Shown here: positions 17,442 through 26,822 of the stretch, piece after piece
Numbering within the stretch: the first letter of the stretch is position 1
Layout: each line of letters starts with the position of its first letter
Assembly (NCBI GenBank): GCA_958296445.1
Contig: OY282565.1
Span: 2,525,570 to 2,589,569, forward strand
Reading direction: 5' to 3'
From: an uncultured Dehalococcoidia bacterium
GTDB taxonomy: Bacteria; Chloroflexota; Dehalococcoidia; Lucifugimonadales; UBA3495
DNA: 64,000 bases
Program-made: the position numbers and the translations under genes
The notes under the pieces: model-generated
What the model was told of the DNA's origin: nothing
The model's input: only the letters and a program-made list of their open reading frames with translations
The model's database searches: none

Positions 17442-17895
17442 AAGCTCCCCATCCAACCCCAACAAAAAACAAGCTCCCCCAATCTTACCACGCCCGCCAC
17501 ACCCCATAGACACGCCCAAGGAAGCCCGGAGTCATCCGATAATCGTCTGAATCAGGATTTTCAGGATTAAAGGATTCACCCGACGGGAAAAATCCTGAAA
17601 ATCCTTTAATCCGGTAAATCCTGATTCAGACAACATCCCCAAGCATCGCAAAAATCCCGAAAATCCTTTAATCCTGAAAATCCTGATTCAGACAACATCC
17701 CCAAGCATCGCAAAAATCCCGAAAATCCTTTAATCCTGAAAATCCTGATTCAGACAACATCCCGAAAAATCCCATAACCCACCAAACCCTGATTCAGCCC
17801 CCCCCACAAAAGTTCACCCCAACCCCCACCCTATAGCCCCGTCCAATGATATGGTAAACTCCAGCCACCCCAAAACAGCCCCCCGGAGGAACAAG
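17442..17895. repeat. Tandem 62-bp repeat array with an opposed copy
   Basis: One copy in reverse orientation (17539-17576, CTGAATCAGGATTTTCAGGA) is followed by three or four forward copies. The last full copies repeat with a period of 62 bp (AAGCATCGC at 17641 and 17703), each ending in CCTGATTCAGACAACATCCC. The last part (about 17830-17895) holds the GGAGGA ribosome site of the dehydratase gene. No gene is visible. Confidence 0.75.
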
Positions 17896-18966
17896 TTGAC
17901 CGGCAACTTGATAACCGAGGACGTCCGCGCCCTAATCGGTTCGGATACCCCGCCCGAGCGAAACCGCTTCCCCATCAGCGAGGAAATGGTTTACGACCTG
18001 GCCGACGCCACCGAAGACCCCAACCCGCTCTACATTGACCGCGCCGTCGCCGACGCCAGCCGCTTTGGCGCCCTGCTCTGCCCCCCGCTGGCTACCTGGA
18101 AAGACATCGCGCCCCCCATCGGCTACTTCGGCGCCGGGCAGGAATCCCATTTCGAAGTGCCCCTGCCCTTCAACAGCTACGGACTCAACGGCGGCAGCGA
18201 CTGGCAGTTTCTCCGCCCGCCCTACGTAGGACAGTGGATTACCCGCCAATTCCGCATCCTAGACATCTACCAGAAGCAGGGCCGCTCCGGCCCGCTGGTG
18301 TTCGTAGAGCGCCAAGAAACCCAGACCAACCAAGACGGCGACATCATCCTGCAAGCCCGCCGCCTGAGCATCCACCGCGGCCTGAACCAAGACGCCGACA
18401 CCCCGCAATCCGGCCCGACCGTAGCCCACGACTTGCAGACCGTACCCCTTTCGCCGCCCGGCCCTGACGAACACGTTCCCCCGCCCCAGCCTTCCGCCCG
18501 CCCGCAGCTCTATTTCGAGGACGTCGCCGACGGAATGACCCTTCCCCCGGTAATCAAAGGCCCCCTGACCACCACCCACCTAGTAAGGTGGGCCGCCGCC
18601 AACGGAAATTACGCCCGAATCCATTGGGATTTGCCCTTCGCCCAAACCCGGCAGGGGCTGGAGAACGTGGTAGTCAACGGCTCCCTGAAAAACCAGTACC
18701 TAGGCCAGCTACTGGTGGACTTCGCCGGCCCGGGCGGCTGGCTCCGCCGTTTCTACGTCCAGCACCGCGGAATGGACTACCCCGGCGACCTGCTAACCGC
18801 CACCGGCGCAGTCACCGGAATCCGCGAGGTTGACGGCATCGGCCACGCCGATTGCGCCGTCATCCTCACCAACAGCCGCGGCCACCAGACCGCCTCCGGC
18901 ATAGGCACCGTCGCCCTACCCCGCCGCGGCCAGCAACTCCCCCTAGTCTGGCGCCCGGAGGAATAA
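17896..18966 (+). CDS. FAS1-like/MaoC double-hotdog dehydratase
   Basis: I choose TTG at 17896 because GGAGGA lies 5 nt upstream; an in-frame ATG at 17851 has no ribosome site. The 356-residue protein has an N-terminal FAS1-like dehydratase hotdog (about 25-165, DATEDPNPLYIDRAVA) and a C-terminal MaoC-type hotdog (about 200-350). The second hotdog has the hydratase pattern LVRWAAANGNYARIHWDLPFA, with the Asn/His region of R-hydratases. It should hydrate or dehydrate an acyl-CoA in the cytoplasm. It is the first gene of a three-gene operon with two class III CoA transferases. Chloroflexi mesaconyl-C4-CoA hydratase has this architecture, but identity here is not proven. Confidence 0.78.
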   Translation: MTGNLITEDVRALIGSDTPPERNRFPISEEMVYDLADATEDPNPLYIDRAVADASRFGALLCPPLATWKDIAPPIGYFGAGQESHFEVPLPFNSYGLNGGSDWQFLRPPYVGQWITRQFRILDIYQKQGRSGPLVFVERQETQTNQDGDIILQARRLSIHRGLNQDADTPQSGPTVAHDLQTVPLSPPGPDEHVPPPQPSARPQLYFEDVADGMTLPPVIKGPLTTTHLVRWAAANGNYARIHWDLPFAQTRQGLENVVVNGSLKNQYLGQLLVDFAGPGGWLRRFYVQHRGMDYPGDLLTATGAVTGIREVDGIGHADCAVILTNSRGHQTASGIGTVALPRRGQQLPLVWRPEE

Positions 18967-18968
18967 CC

Positions 18969-20150
18969 TTGCTCAACGGACTGCGCGTGCTGGACTTGGG
19001 GCCGGGCATCGCCCCCTCTTTCTGCGCCAAACTGCTGGCCGACTACGGCGCCCAAGTCATCAAAGTCGAGCCGCCTGGAACCGGCGACCCGGCCCGCCGA
19101 ATGGGCCCCTTCGTGGACGACGACCCTAACCCCGAAAAGAGCATCCCCTTTCTCTACCTCAACACCGGCAAACGCAGCGTAACCCTAGACTGCGCCACCG
19201 AGTCCGGCCGCGCCATCCTCCTCAAGCTACTGGACAACGCCGACATCCTAGTAGAAGGGTTCCCGCCGTCCCAAACGGAACAATGGGCGCTCAACCACCA
19301 CTCCCTAGCCCAAAGCCATCCCCAACTGGTGATAACGTCCGTAACTCCCTTCGGCCAAAACGGCCCTTACCGCGATTTTCAGGCCACCGACATTATCACC
19401 TGCGCGATGAGCGGCTTGATGTACCACTCCGGCGACTCCGACCGAGAACCCCTCCGCAACGCCCTCGACCAATCCCTGTACGTAGCCGGGGCCAACGCCG
19501 CCGCCGCCACCCTAGTCGCCATATTCGCCCGGCTTTCCGCCGGAACCGGCCAGCAAGTAGACGTATCAATAGCCGAATGTCTAGCCACCCACCTAGTGCA
19601 ACCCGTGCCATACTACAACTATATGGGCGCAACCAAAGGCCGCCGCCCCGTGCGCGGTTCCGGCTTCGAGGAACTGATGCCCGCCCGCGACGGCTACGTA
19701 GTGCCGTCGGTTCAAGGTTCCCAACCCTGGGAAACCGTCGCCAACCTAATCGGCCTAGAGGAACTGCAAGACCCCCGCTTCGCCACCGGCGCCGGCCGCA
19801 TCGCCCACGGCGAGGAACTGAAAGCCCTGCTAATCCAGGGACTAGCCCAATGGGATCGGCTGCCCTTATTCCTAGCATCAGGAGAACGCCGCCTAGTCTT
19901 CGGAATGGCCCAAGACGCCGGAGACCTGTCCGCCTGCCCCCACCTAGAAGCCCGGGGCTTTTTCCGTGAAATAAACCACCCCATCGCCGGGCCTGCCGCC
20001 TACCCCGGCCTGGGCGCCGTCCTGTCCGAACCGCCCCCCGCCCCCATCCCCGCCCCCCTGCTCGGCCAGCACAACGCCGAAATCTACGGCCAAGAGCTGG
20101 GCTACGACCCCGCCGCTCTGTCGGCCCTGCGCTACTCGGGGGTAATATGA
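18969..20150 (+). CDS. Class III CoA transferase (CaiB/BaiF family), first copy
   Basis: The TTG at 18969 begins 2 bp after the dehydratase stop with GGAGGA at good spacing, so translation is coupled. The 393-residue protein starts LLNGLRVLDLGPGIAPSFCAK and contains the family landmarks KLLADYGAQVIKVEPPGTGD, NTGKRSVTLDC and ADILVEGFPPSQ. The TPFGQNGPYRDFQATDIITC region contains the conserved catalytic Asp area. It moves CoA between carboxylic acids. Neighbouring genes suggest a dicarboxylic or branched-chain acyl-CoA pathway. Confidence 0.85.
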   Translation: MLNGLRVLDLGPGIAPSFCAKLLADYGAQVIKVEPPGTGDPARRMGPFVDDDPNPEKSIPFLYLNTGKRSVTLDCATESGRAILLKLLDNADILVEGFPPSQTEQWALNHHSLAQSHPQLVITSVTPFGQNGPYRDFQATDIITCAMSGLMYHSGDSDREPLRNALDQSLYVAGANAAAATLVAIFARLSAGTGQQVDVSIAECLATHLVQPVPYYNYMGATKGRRPVRGSGFEELMPARDGYVVPSVQGSQPWETVANLIGLEELQDPRFATGAGRIAHGEELKALLIQGLAQWDRLPLFLASGERRLVFGMAQDAGDLSACPHLEARGFFREINHPIAGPAAYPGLGAVLSEPPPAPIPAPLLGQHNAEIYGQELGYDPAALSALRYSGVI

Positions 20151-21514
20151 ACCGCCCGCCCCTAGAAAACATCCGCGTCCTAGACCTGAGCCGGGTATTC
20201 GCTATGCCCTTCGCCGGAGCCCACCTAGCCGACCTAGGCGCGGAAGTCATCAAGATTGACACCTGCCAAGCCCAGTTTATGGAAACCACCCGCACCATCA
20301 CCGGCCCCTTCCCCGACAACCGCCCCGGCGAACTGTGGTGGGAACAAGGCGGCACCTTCCAGACCCTCAACCGCGGCAAGCGCAGCCTGACCCTAGACCT
20401 GCGCTCCGGCGACGCCCAAGCCATCCTAAAAGAACTGGTGTCAATAAGCGACATCGTGCTGGAAAACTTCACCCCCCGCGTAATGGCCCGCTTCGGCCTA
20501 GACTACGCCTCCCTCCGGGCCATAAAACCCGACCTCATAATGGTATCCAACACCGGATACGGGCATACCGGCCCCTGGAGCAGCTTCGGCGCCATGGCCT
20601 CCGCCCTAGAACCCGCCCACGGCACCGGCGCTTTTATGGGCTACCTAGAGGACGACGGCTCCGGCGCCCTACAACCCGGCAGCATCCCCAACAAAGTAGG
20701 CAATTCCTACACCGACTTTCTAGCGACCTGGACCGCCCTGATTTCAGTAATGGCGTCCCTGCTCCACCGGACCAAAACCGGCCGCGGCGGCTGGATTGAC
20801 CTGGCTATGTACCAGGCCGGGGCATCCTTCATCGGCGAGGGCCTGCTCGCCTACGCCTTCAACGGCCAACGCGCCCTACGCATCGGCAACCGCCACCCCG
20901 CTATGTCCCCCCACGGCTGTTATCCCTGCCGCGGCCAAGACCAATGGGTCACCATCGCCGTCCGCGACGACACCGACTGGCAAGCCTTCTGCCAAGCCAT
21001 CCAATCCCCCCAACTGGCCGCCAACCCCCAATTCGCCACCCCCCCGCAGCGCCTCCGCAACCAAGACGAACTCGACGCCCTAGTTTCCAACTGGACAAAA
21101 GAACAAACCCCCTACCAAGTAATGGAAACCCTGCAAAACGCCGGAGTCCCCGCCGGCCCGGTGCTAACCGCCGGCCAGGCCCTAACCGACCCCCACTTCC
21201 TAAACCGCGGCTTTTTTGAGAAAGTAACCCACCCGCCCCAAACCGAACTAGGAACCAAACAATACATCGGCCGCGGATGGAAATTCTCAAAAAGCAAAGC
21301 AACCATCACCAACCCGGCCCCCCTCCTAGGCGAAGCCAACGACTACATCCTGCGCCAAATCCTAGGACTACCCCCAACCCAAATAGAAACCCTAACCCAA
21401 GAAAACATAACCGGCTACCAACCCATAGGCGGCGCCCCCCCATCCTCCGTCCCCCTAGAAACCCAAGCCGAACTAGGCTGGATCGCCAACCACACCCCCA
21501 ACTTCAACCCCTAA
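20147..21514 (+). CDS. Class III CoA transferase (CaiB/BaiF family), second copy
   Basis: The 455-residue protein overlaps the previous gene by 4 nt (ATGA), typical of coupled subunits. Family motifs: ENIRVLDLSRVFAMPFAGAH, HLADLGAEVIKIDT, LNRGKRSLTLDLR, NTGYGHTGPWSSFGAM and the GAPPSS tail. Two adjacent CaiB-like genes can form a heteromeric transferase, as in succinyl-CoA:malate CoA transferase of Chloroflexus, or be separate enzymes. The C-terminal tail (about 420-455) is longer than in typical family members of about 400 residues. Confidence 0.85.
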   Translation: MNRPPLENIRVLDLSRVFAMPFAGAHLADLGAEVIKIDTCQAQFMETTRTITGPFPDNRPGELWWEQGGTFQTLNRGKRSLTLDLRSGDAQAILKELVSISDIVLENFTPRVMARFGLDYASLRAIKPDLIMVSNTGYGHTGPWSSFGAMASALEPAHGTGAFMGYLEDDGSGALQPGSIPNKVGNSYTDFLATWTALISVMASLLHRTKTGRGGWIDLAMYQAGASFIGEGLLAYAFNGQRALRIGNRHPAMSPHGCYPCRGQDQWVTIAVRDDTDWQAFCQAIQSPQLAANPQFATPPQRLRNQDELDALVSNWTKEQTPYQVMETLQNAGVPAGPVLTAGQALTDPHFLNRGFFEKVTHPPQTELGTKQYIGRGWKFSKSKATITNPAPLLGEANDYILRQILGLPPTQIETLTQENITGYQPIGGAPPSSVPLETQAELGWIANHTPNFNP

Positions 21515-21793
21515 CCCCCACCACCGCGCACCCCCACCCATCCCCCGTAGGGGCGCACAGCCGTGCGCCCGCCCATCCGCGCCAAAACATAAACCGATTC
21601 CGCCACACCTTAACCCACCCCACTTTCGCCCCCCCCCACCCACCCCGTAGGGGCGCACAGCCGTGCGCCCATCCGCATCAAACCATAAACCAATTCCGCC
21701 ACCCCCCAACCCAACCCCCTCCATCACAAACAAAAAAACCGCCCCTCCGGGCGGCCACCAAACCCCCATTCAACCCCCATATCCCCCTAAAAA
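21515..21793. repeat. Intergenic region with two GTAGGGGCGCAC palindromes
   Basis: Two copies of the GTAGGGGCGCAC-AGCC-GTGCGCCC hairpin element lie at 21547-21570 and 21647-21670, separated by 100 bp. Each is followed by a related CCATCCGC...AAACATAAACC(A/G)ATTCCGCC stretch. This indicates a larger (~100 bp) repeated unit. No gene is visible before the tRNA. Confidence 0.7.
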
Positions 21794-21869
21794 TGGCGTC
21801 CCAGGCAGGATTCGAACCCGCGACCCGCTGCTTAGAAGGCAGCCGCTCTATCCTCTGAGCTACTGGGAC
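21794..21869 (-). tRNA. tRNA-Arg (anticodon TCT)
   Basis: Read on the minus strand, the 76-nt sequence folds into a clear cloverleaf. The acceptor stem is GTCCCAG/CTGGGAC, the D-stem GCTC/GAGC and the anticodon stem GCTGC/GCAGC with loop CTTCTAA (anticodon TCT). The T-arm contains GGGTTCGAATCC. The discriminator base is G and CCA is encoded (21794-21796). It reads AGA/AGG arginine codons. Confidence 0.93.
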
Positions 21870-22502
21870 TCCCAACCCGGCGGCAAGGCAAACACCCATC
21901 CCGCCATACATTTATCTTACAGGAAATCCGTCCGGGCGTGTCAAGAACAACCATTACCAACACAACTGAAAAATTACAACCCCCGCCCACCATTCCACCC
22001 GCCCATCACCCTACCCGCCCATCATTCCCCCATCCGTCAACCCGCCATTCCGCCCGTCCGCCATTCTGCCCGCCCATCATTCCGCAATCCGCCGCCCGCC
22101 ATTTCGCCATCCCACCCGTCCGTCATTCCCTCATCCGTCAACCCGCCATCCCCCCATCCGTCATCCCACCCATCCGCCATCCTGCCCGCCCATCATTCCC
22201 CCATCCGTCACTCTACCCGCCCATCATTCCGCCATCCGCCCACCTGTCATCCCCCCACCCACCATCCCACCCATCCGTCACCCTACCCGCCCACCATTCC
22301 GCCCGCCCGCCTGCAATTCCGCCCGCCATTCTGTCATTCTGAGCGCAGCGAAGAATCCCACTCTAGACCGCCAGACCCCCTTAACCCAAAGCAACAACAA
22401 AAACAACCACCCCCGAAAATTTGCGCCAAAGCCGGGCCTCTGGCAAAATACCAACAATGCCCCCTTTATGGCGGCCCACTTTGTCTAAAGGAGTGTTGGC
22501 CG
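21870..22502. repeat. Low-complexity CCATCCGTCA/CATTCCGCC array
   Basis: From about 21985 to 22330 the DNA is a dense array of 9-26 bp degenerate units such as CCCGCCCATCATTCCCCCAT and CCGTCATTCC. It ends in a GTCATTCTGAGCGCAGCGAA element at 22333-22360. Long Pro/Ser/His-rich open frames across it are translations of the repeat. The last ~130 bp hold the AAAGGAG site of the PAC2 gene. Confidence 0.7.
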
Positions 22503-23453
22503 ATGGCTGATGACCTGCTCAACCTGCAACCCACCCCCGGCGCCCGCTACCTCATCGCCGGATGGCGCCGCCAATGGTCCGACGGCGGCGAAATATCCAG
22601 CGGCCTCCCCCGCTACCTGATTGACAAGCTCCAGGCCCGGCGCATCGGCTCTATGGGCCCCGAAGTCGCCCGCCTCTGCTACCCCTTCCAAGTGCCGGGA
22701 ACCCACGACACCTACCGCCCCCGCGTGTCCTACCGCGACGGCCTCCCCGACACCGATATGCGCCGCGACAACAACTTTTTCGACGCCGGAAACGGCCTGA
22801 TTATCTTTCTCGGCGAAGAACCCTGGTTCCGCTTGGACATCTACGCCGACGCCTTTTTCCAGGCCGTAAAGCAACTGAACCTGTCCCAAACCGTAGCCGT
22901 CGAAGGCTACAACGGCGCCGCCCCGCCCGATATGGAGCGCAGCGTAAGCTGCATCTACAGCCAGGCCGCAATGAAACCCGCTATGGACAAGCTCGGCGTG
23001 CGCTATTCCAACTACGGCTCCCAAAACCGCAACGGCCCCACCATCGGCATGGCCCTAATCACCGTCGCCCACTTCCAGCACCCCGAAGTCGAAATGTTCC
23101 GCTTGGGCGCAATGGCCCCAATGTACCCCTTCCTCACCTCCAACAACGACCCGGTAGGCATCAGCCGGGATCATCGTTCCTTCTACGACATAATGCGCCG
23201 GATAAACAACATATTCGGCCTCCACATAGACCTCTCCGAACTCCTCCGCCTAGGCGAAGCCGAATCCCAAGAACTGAAAGACACCCTAGAAAAAATCGGC
23301 GGCGCCAACCCCACCGCCCGCGAGCTAATAGAACGCGCCCGCACCGACTTCAACTACATCCCCTTCGAGCCAACCGTAGAACTCGACCCAGCCCTAGACA
23401 ACTTCCTAGAAGACATCCTACGCAACCCCCCCGGCAGCAACCCCGGAACCTAG
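22503..23453 (+). CDS. PAC2-family protein
   Basis: I use the ATG at 22503 with AAAGGAG about 9 nt upstream; the much longer open frame reads through repeats. The 316-residue protein resembles the PAC2 (proteasome assembly chaperone 2) superfamily: RYLIAGWRRQWSDGGEIS near the N-terminus, NGLIIFLGEEPWFRLD, AVEGYNGAAPPD and the GMALITVAHFQHPEVEMFRLG segment. PAC2 proteins occur in archaea, actinobacteria and Chloroflexota; some act in proteasome assembly, but most bacterial ones are uncharacterised. Confidence 0.72.
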   Translation: MADDLLNLQPTPGARYLIAGWRRQWSDGGEISSGLPRYLIDKLQARRIGSMGPEVARLCYPFQVPGTHDTYRPRVSYRDGLPDTDMRRDNNFFDAGNGLIIFLGEEPWFRLDIYADAFFQAVKQLNLSQTVAVEGYNGAAPPDMERSVSCIYSQAAMKPAMDKLGVRYSNYGSQNRNGPTIGMALITVAHFQHPEVEMFRLGAMAPMYPFLTSNNDPVGISRDHRSFYDIMRRINNIFGLHIDLSELLRLGEAESQELKDTLEKIGGANPTARELIERARTDFNYIPFEPTVELDPALDNFLEDILRNPPGSNPGT

Positions 23454-23565
23454 ACGTAGGCCAGCGATGCGGATATTTGCTCCCGAGCCTATCCGCCGGG
23501 GCGCACCGGGTACGTGCGCCCCGGCAACGAACCGTTGCTATCAAGACCACAGCCCAAGCAAGATA
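23454..23565. repeat. GC-palindrome upstream of the NurA-like gene
   Basis: CCGGGGCGCAC-CGGGTAC-GTGCGCCCCGG (about 23497-23525) is an 11-bp-stem hairpin related to the GTAGGGGCGCAC family. It lies where a longer N-terminus of the next gene would otherwise start, so I place the gene start downstream of it. Confidence 0.6.
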
Positions 23566-24732
23566 ATGCAACCGAAGAGGCTCGAATTGATAGACCTAAG
23601 CAGCCAGGCATCCCTCAAAAAAGCGATAACGGACTGTATCCAAGCCGACCAAGGTTTGCTGGATACGCTTCGGGCCGAAATTCGCCCTCTCCGTGACGGC
23701 ACCCGCAGAATTCAGCCCAGGAGCGGAACGTCAATTTCACTGGTAGGTACTGATGGCGGGAACAACCAGTTGCGCTTTGACCCCTTTATGATCCAACTGA
23801 TCCGCGTAGTAGATAGCAGCAACAATGAATACTGCCTAGAAGCATTATCGCCCAGCACCCCGATTGACCGCTTAAATGCCCGCCAGTTCAACCCCGATGG
23901 CTCGCCACGCACCCCCTTGGGGAAAATGATGGCCTTCTTGGGTGTAAAAACCCTGCCCAACCTTTCCCGTATGATACGTCCCGCCGGAGATGGTCAAGCG
24001 GTTTCCTCGCATTGGGTGCGGGTTTACCGCGAATTAGTGGAATGGGCCACACTTTTTGCCCTGATGGAAAAAGACTTCGCCACCGATACAGTAATCATCT
24101 ACGACGGCCTGCTTCGCAGTCTAGTATTCGCCAATGACCTTTTCAGAGAGTTGCTACAGGGAATAGAAGAGCGCATCAACGCCCAGTGGCGCCACAGCCG
24201 CAGACGGCTGTACTTGGCGGGAATAGCGAAACATAGCAAAGTGCTTGACCGCTACAGGCTGGCAATGGCGTTGGAGAGTGTGCTTCAAACTAATTACGAA
24301 GCATACGTCCGAGTTCCCCAAGATATTGAGGAGCGGTCATATATCTGGCCGGATTACTCCCTAGGAGATGACAGCATAGCAGAAGGGACTCAGACCAACC
24401 GGGCAGTGGGCGGACAAATGTTCCTAGTCAAGTTCGGCAACAAACCACAAGACCCCGTTTGGCCCGTTGACATTTTCCGTTCTCAGATTGACAATGCGCA
24501 AATCATCTTGGGTTCAATAACTCAGGACGCCCACAACGGATTCCCGGTGCCATATTATCCCTTATGCTTACAGAAAGCCCACGAAAACGCCGCATTAGTC
24601 GGTTTCGACCTAGACGTTCTCCAAGGTTACATTTACCAAGGGGTACGCCAGTCCCTCGCTGAAGAAGCCGACGCCCTAGATGCTTTTCAACTCCAAGATT
24701 CAGACCCATCCCAAAGAAGGTATGCATGGTAG
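23566..24732 (+). CDS. NurA-like nuclease
   Basis: The 388-residue product from ATG 23566 (TTG 23587, with AAGAGG upstream, is an alternative) has NurA-domain landmarks. These are Asp63 in ISLVGTDGGNNQLRFDPF, Glu158 in YRELVEWATLF, Asp180 in TVIIYDGLLRS and a Lys in LAGIAKHSKVLDRY (218-230). NurA is an RNase H-fold 5'-3' DNA nuclease that works with the HerA translocase on DNA ends. The stop overlaps the start of the HerA gene by 7 nt, supporting a complex. Archaea use the pair in end resection; bacterial pairs may serve defence or repair. Confidence 0.75.
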   Translation: MQPKRLELIDLSSQASLKKAITDCIQADQGLLDTLRAEIRPLRDGTRRIQPRSGTSISLVGTDGGNNQLRFDPFMIQLIRVVDSSNNEYCLEALSPSTPIDRLNARQFNPDGSPRTPLGKMMAFLGVKTLPNLSRMIRPAGDGQAVSSHWVRVYRELVEWATLFALMEKDFATDTVIIYDGLLRSLVFANDLFRELLQGIEERINAQWRHSRRRLYLAGIAKHSKVLDRYRLAMALESVLQTNYEAYVRVPQDIEERSYIWPDYSLGDDSIAEGTQTNRAVGGQMFLVKFGNKPQDPVWPVDIFRSQIDNAQIILGSITQDAHNGFPVPYYPLCLQKAHENAALVGFDLDVLQGYIYQGVRQSLAEEADALDAFQLQDSDPSQRRYAW

Positions 24733-26822
24733 ACGGATTTGCCGCTATCCAGCTATTCCCCAAGGACAGCGTAGCCGGCGTTTTTCGCGGCTTTCAGCAA
24801 GGGGGCCTAGAATTTCACGCCGACTTGGTACTGCCCTACCGGAATGAGTTTCAAAGCAGGCCGATGCACGGCCAGTTTCTGCTGGTGCAATTGGAAACGC
24901 CCGACGAGGCAGTGCTGGGCCGGATTACATCCTTGTCATCCGACGGGAAGCTCGCCATAGGCTCCGGTGAGGAATTTAACATCCGCGCCGTGCTAGAAGA
25001 CCGTCCCATCCCTGAAGAACTTAGGGAACAATATCTGAAATACCGGGTGACGATGCGGGTGCTAGGTGTCTTGCGCAAGAAAGGAGATAAGCTGACCTTC
25101 GTGCCGTCCCATCGAAGATTGCCGCATTTGGGCAGCAAAGTGGCCTTCCCATCCGGCCCCGTGCTTCGGGAAATCGCCGGACACAATATCCGGGGAGCGG
25201 CTATTGGCCGTCTTGCTTTTGGCGAATATATCTACGCCGAGGGAGACCAAGATTTCCACCCCGAGGAATGGATGCAGATAGTCTCCCCCAGCGTGAAGGT
25301 TCATTTTCCAATGGAATCCCTAGTGTCGCGCCGGAGTTTCGTGTTCGCCCGCGCCGGATTCGGAAAATCGAACCTTAATAAACTGCTGTTCAGCAAGCTC
25401 TACGAAACTACCCCCTATGTGACCAAACGGGGCGACAGGCAGGTTCCGGTCGGCACCGTTATATTCGACCCCGACGGCGAATACTTTTGGCCTGATGACC
25501 GGGGTCGGCCAGGACTGTGCGACGTGCCGCACCTAGAGGATAAGCTGGTTGTATTCACCGAGCGCCAGAACCCAAGCGCTTTCTACCAAAGTTTCGTTGC
25601 CGGTGGCAGCAAGCTGGATATACGGATGCTGCCACCCAACGATGTCATAGGAATCGCCCTCAGCCCAGACCGCCAGGAACAGCAAAACGTCCGCAAACTG
25701 CGGGGACTCGGCCGAGACAAATGGGCGGAATTAGTGAACTTGGTGGATGACCATAGAAACAATGCCCCCATTGAGCGTATACGCCAACTCTTGGACTTGG
25801 AGCCCAGCCAAGAGCTGGAAGCACTTGCCGCCCGCGCCAATATGACCGCTATTGTCACTTCGATTCACGACAAAAGCAGTCAGCTTATGGGGCGGTTGCT
25901 GGACGCGCTCTCCCAAGGCAAGGTCTGCGTAATCGACGTCTCCAGAATGCGCGGCGGGCAATCCCTGATTATGTCGGGGCTGATTTTGCGCCGCATTTTC
26001 AGCCATAATCAAGAAGAATTCACCAAAGCCGAACCCAACACATACCCAACCATCGCCGTAGTCGAAGAAGCCCAGTCGGTGCTCAATCAGCACGCCGCAG
26101 CGTCGGAACCATACGTGGATTGGGTGAAAGAGGGCCGAAAATACGACTTGGGTGCCCTGCTGATTACCCAACAGCCGGGAAGCATTCCCGGGGATATTCT
26201 TAGCCAGGGCGACAACTGGTTTGTCTTTCACCTCCTGTCGTCCAATGACCTCCTTACCCTCAAACGGGCCAATTCCCACTTCAGTGATGACCTTCTCAGC
26301 TCTCTTCTGAACGAGCCGATACCAGGGCAAGGAGTATTCTGGATCTCCGTAGAAGGAAAACCATACCCCATCAGCATCCGGGCATTCTCTTTCGAGGAAA
26401 TGTACCCGATGCGGGACGCAACCTACAACTCACCGGCAGGTTCAACTTACGCAACCCAAATAGCCAGCAAAGACTCCAACAATGATGCAAAGCAATCAGC
26501 TCCCCCAACCGCAGCTCCAGACAGCGGAAAAGCTGTAGACCACAAAGCGGAAGCCGAGCAAAAAGCTATCACCCATCTCAAAAATGACACCCGCATGATG
26601 AGGTATCTGGATGAAGGCCACGCATTTTGGAGCGCTCTGATGTCTAGCCTCCAGAAGGTGCTTCCGAAAGACTATGACAACCAAACCGTCAACAACTTGT
26701 TAAGCAAAGCCTTGGACCAAATTTGCGGAAAGGATCAATGGGAAACATTCAACAATGGCAGAGGGCTGGAAGTCAGGAGAAAACCACAGCCAAATCGCCA
26801 GGCGAATACCATCGCCGAGTGA
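24726..26822 (+). CDS. HerA-like hexameric DNA translocase ATPase
   Basis: The 698-residue protein has an N-terminal HAS-barrel-like domain (1-190) and a FtsK/HerA ATPase core with Walker A FARAGFGKSNLNK (207-219) and Walker B TIAVVEEAQS (442-451). RKYDLGALLITQQPGSIPGD contains the sensor/Arg-finger region. After about residue 570 comes a polar low-complexity linker, then a small helical domain (about 605-680) not usual in archaeal HerA. AGAAGG precedes the ATG, which overlaps the NurA-like stop. It should form a ring on duplex DNA and feed it to the nuclease. Confidence 0.85.
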   Translation: MVDGFAAIQLFPKDSVAGVFRGFQQGGLEFHADLVLPYRNEFQSRPMHGQFLLVQLETPDEAVLGRITSLSSDGKLAIGSGEEFNIRAVLEDRPIPEELREQYLKYRVTMRVLGVLRKKGDKLTFVPSHRRLPHLGSKVAFPSGPVLREIAGHNIRGAAIGRLAFGEYIYAEGDQDFHPEEWMQIVSPSVKVHFPMESLVSRRSFVFARAGFGKSNLNKLLFSKLYETTPYVTKRGDRQVPVGTVIFDPDGEYFWPDDRGRPGLCDVPHLEDKLVVFTERQNPSAFYQSFVAGGSKLDIRMLPPNDVIGIALSPDRQEQQNVRKLRGLGRDKWAELVNLVDDHRNNAPIERIRQLLDLEPSQELEALAARANMTAIVTSIHDKSSQLMGRLLDALSQGKVCVIDVSRMRGGQSLIMSGLILRRIFSHNQEEFTKAEPNTYPTIAVVEEAQSVLNQHAAASEPYVDWVKEGRKYDLGALLITQQPGSIPGDILSQGDNWFVFHLLSSNDLLTLKRANSHFSDDLLSSLLNEPIPGQGVFWISVEGKPYPISIRAFSFEEMYPMRDATYNSPAGSTYATQIASKDSNNDAKQSAPPTAAPDSGKAVDHKAEAEQKAITHLKNDTRMMRYLDEGHAFWSALMSSLQKVLPKDYDNQTVNNLLSKALDQICGKDQWETFNNGRGLEVRRKPQPNRQANTIAE

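Noticed and set aside
17580..17770. Possible CRISPR array
   Set aside because: The 62-bp units are repeated nearly whole, with no unique spacers between conserved repeats, and no cas genes are nearby.
21870..22360. Secreted Pro/Ser/His-rich protein fused upstream of the PAC2 gene
   Set aside because: The stretch is an intergenic repeat array and crosses the tRNA-Arg gene; the PAC2 start at 22503 has its own ribosome site.
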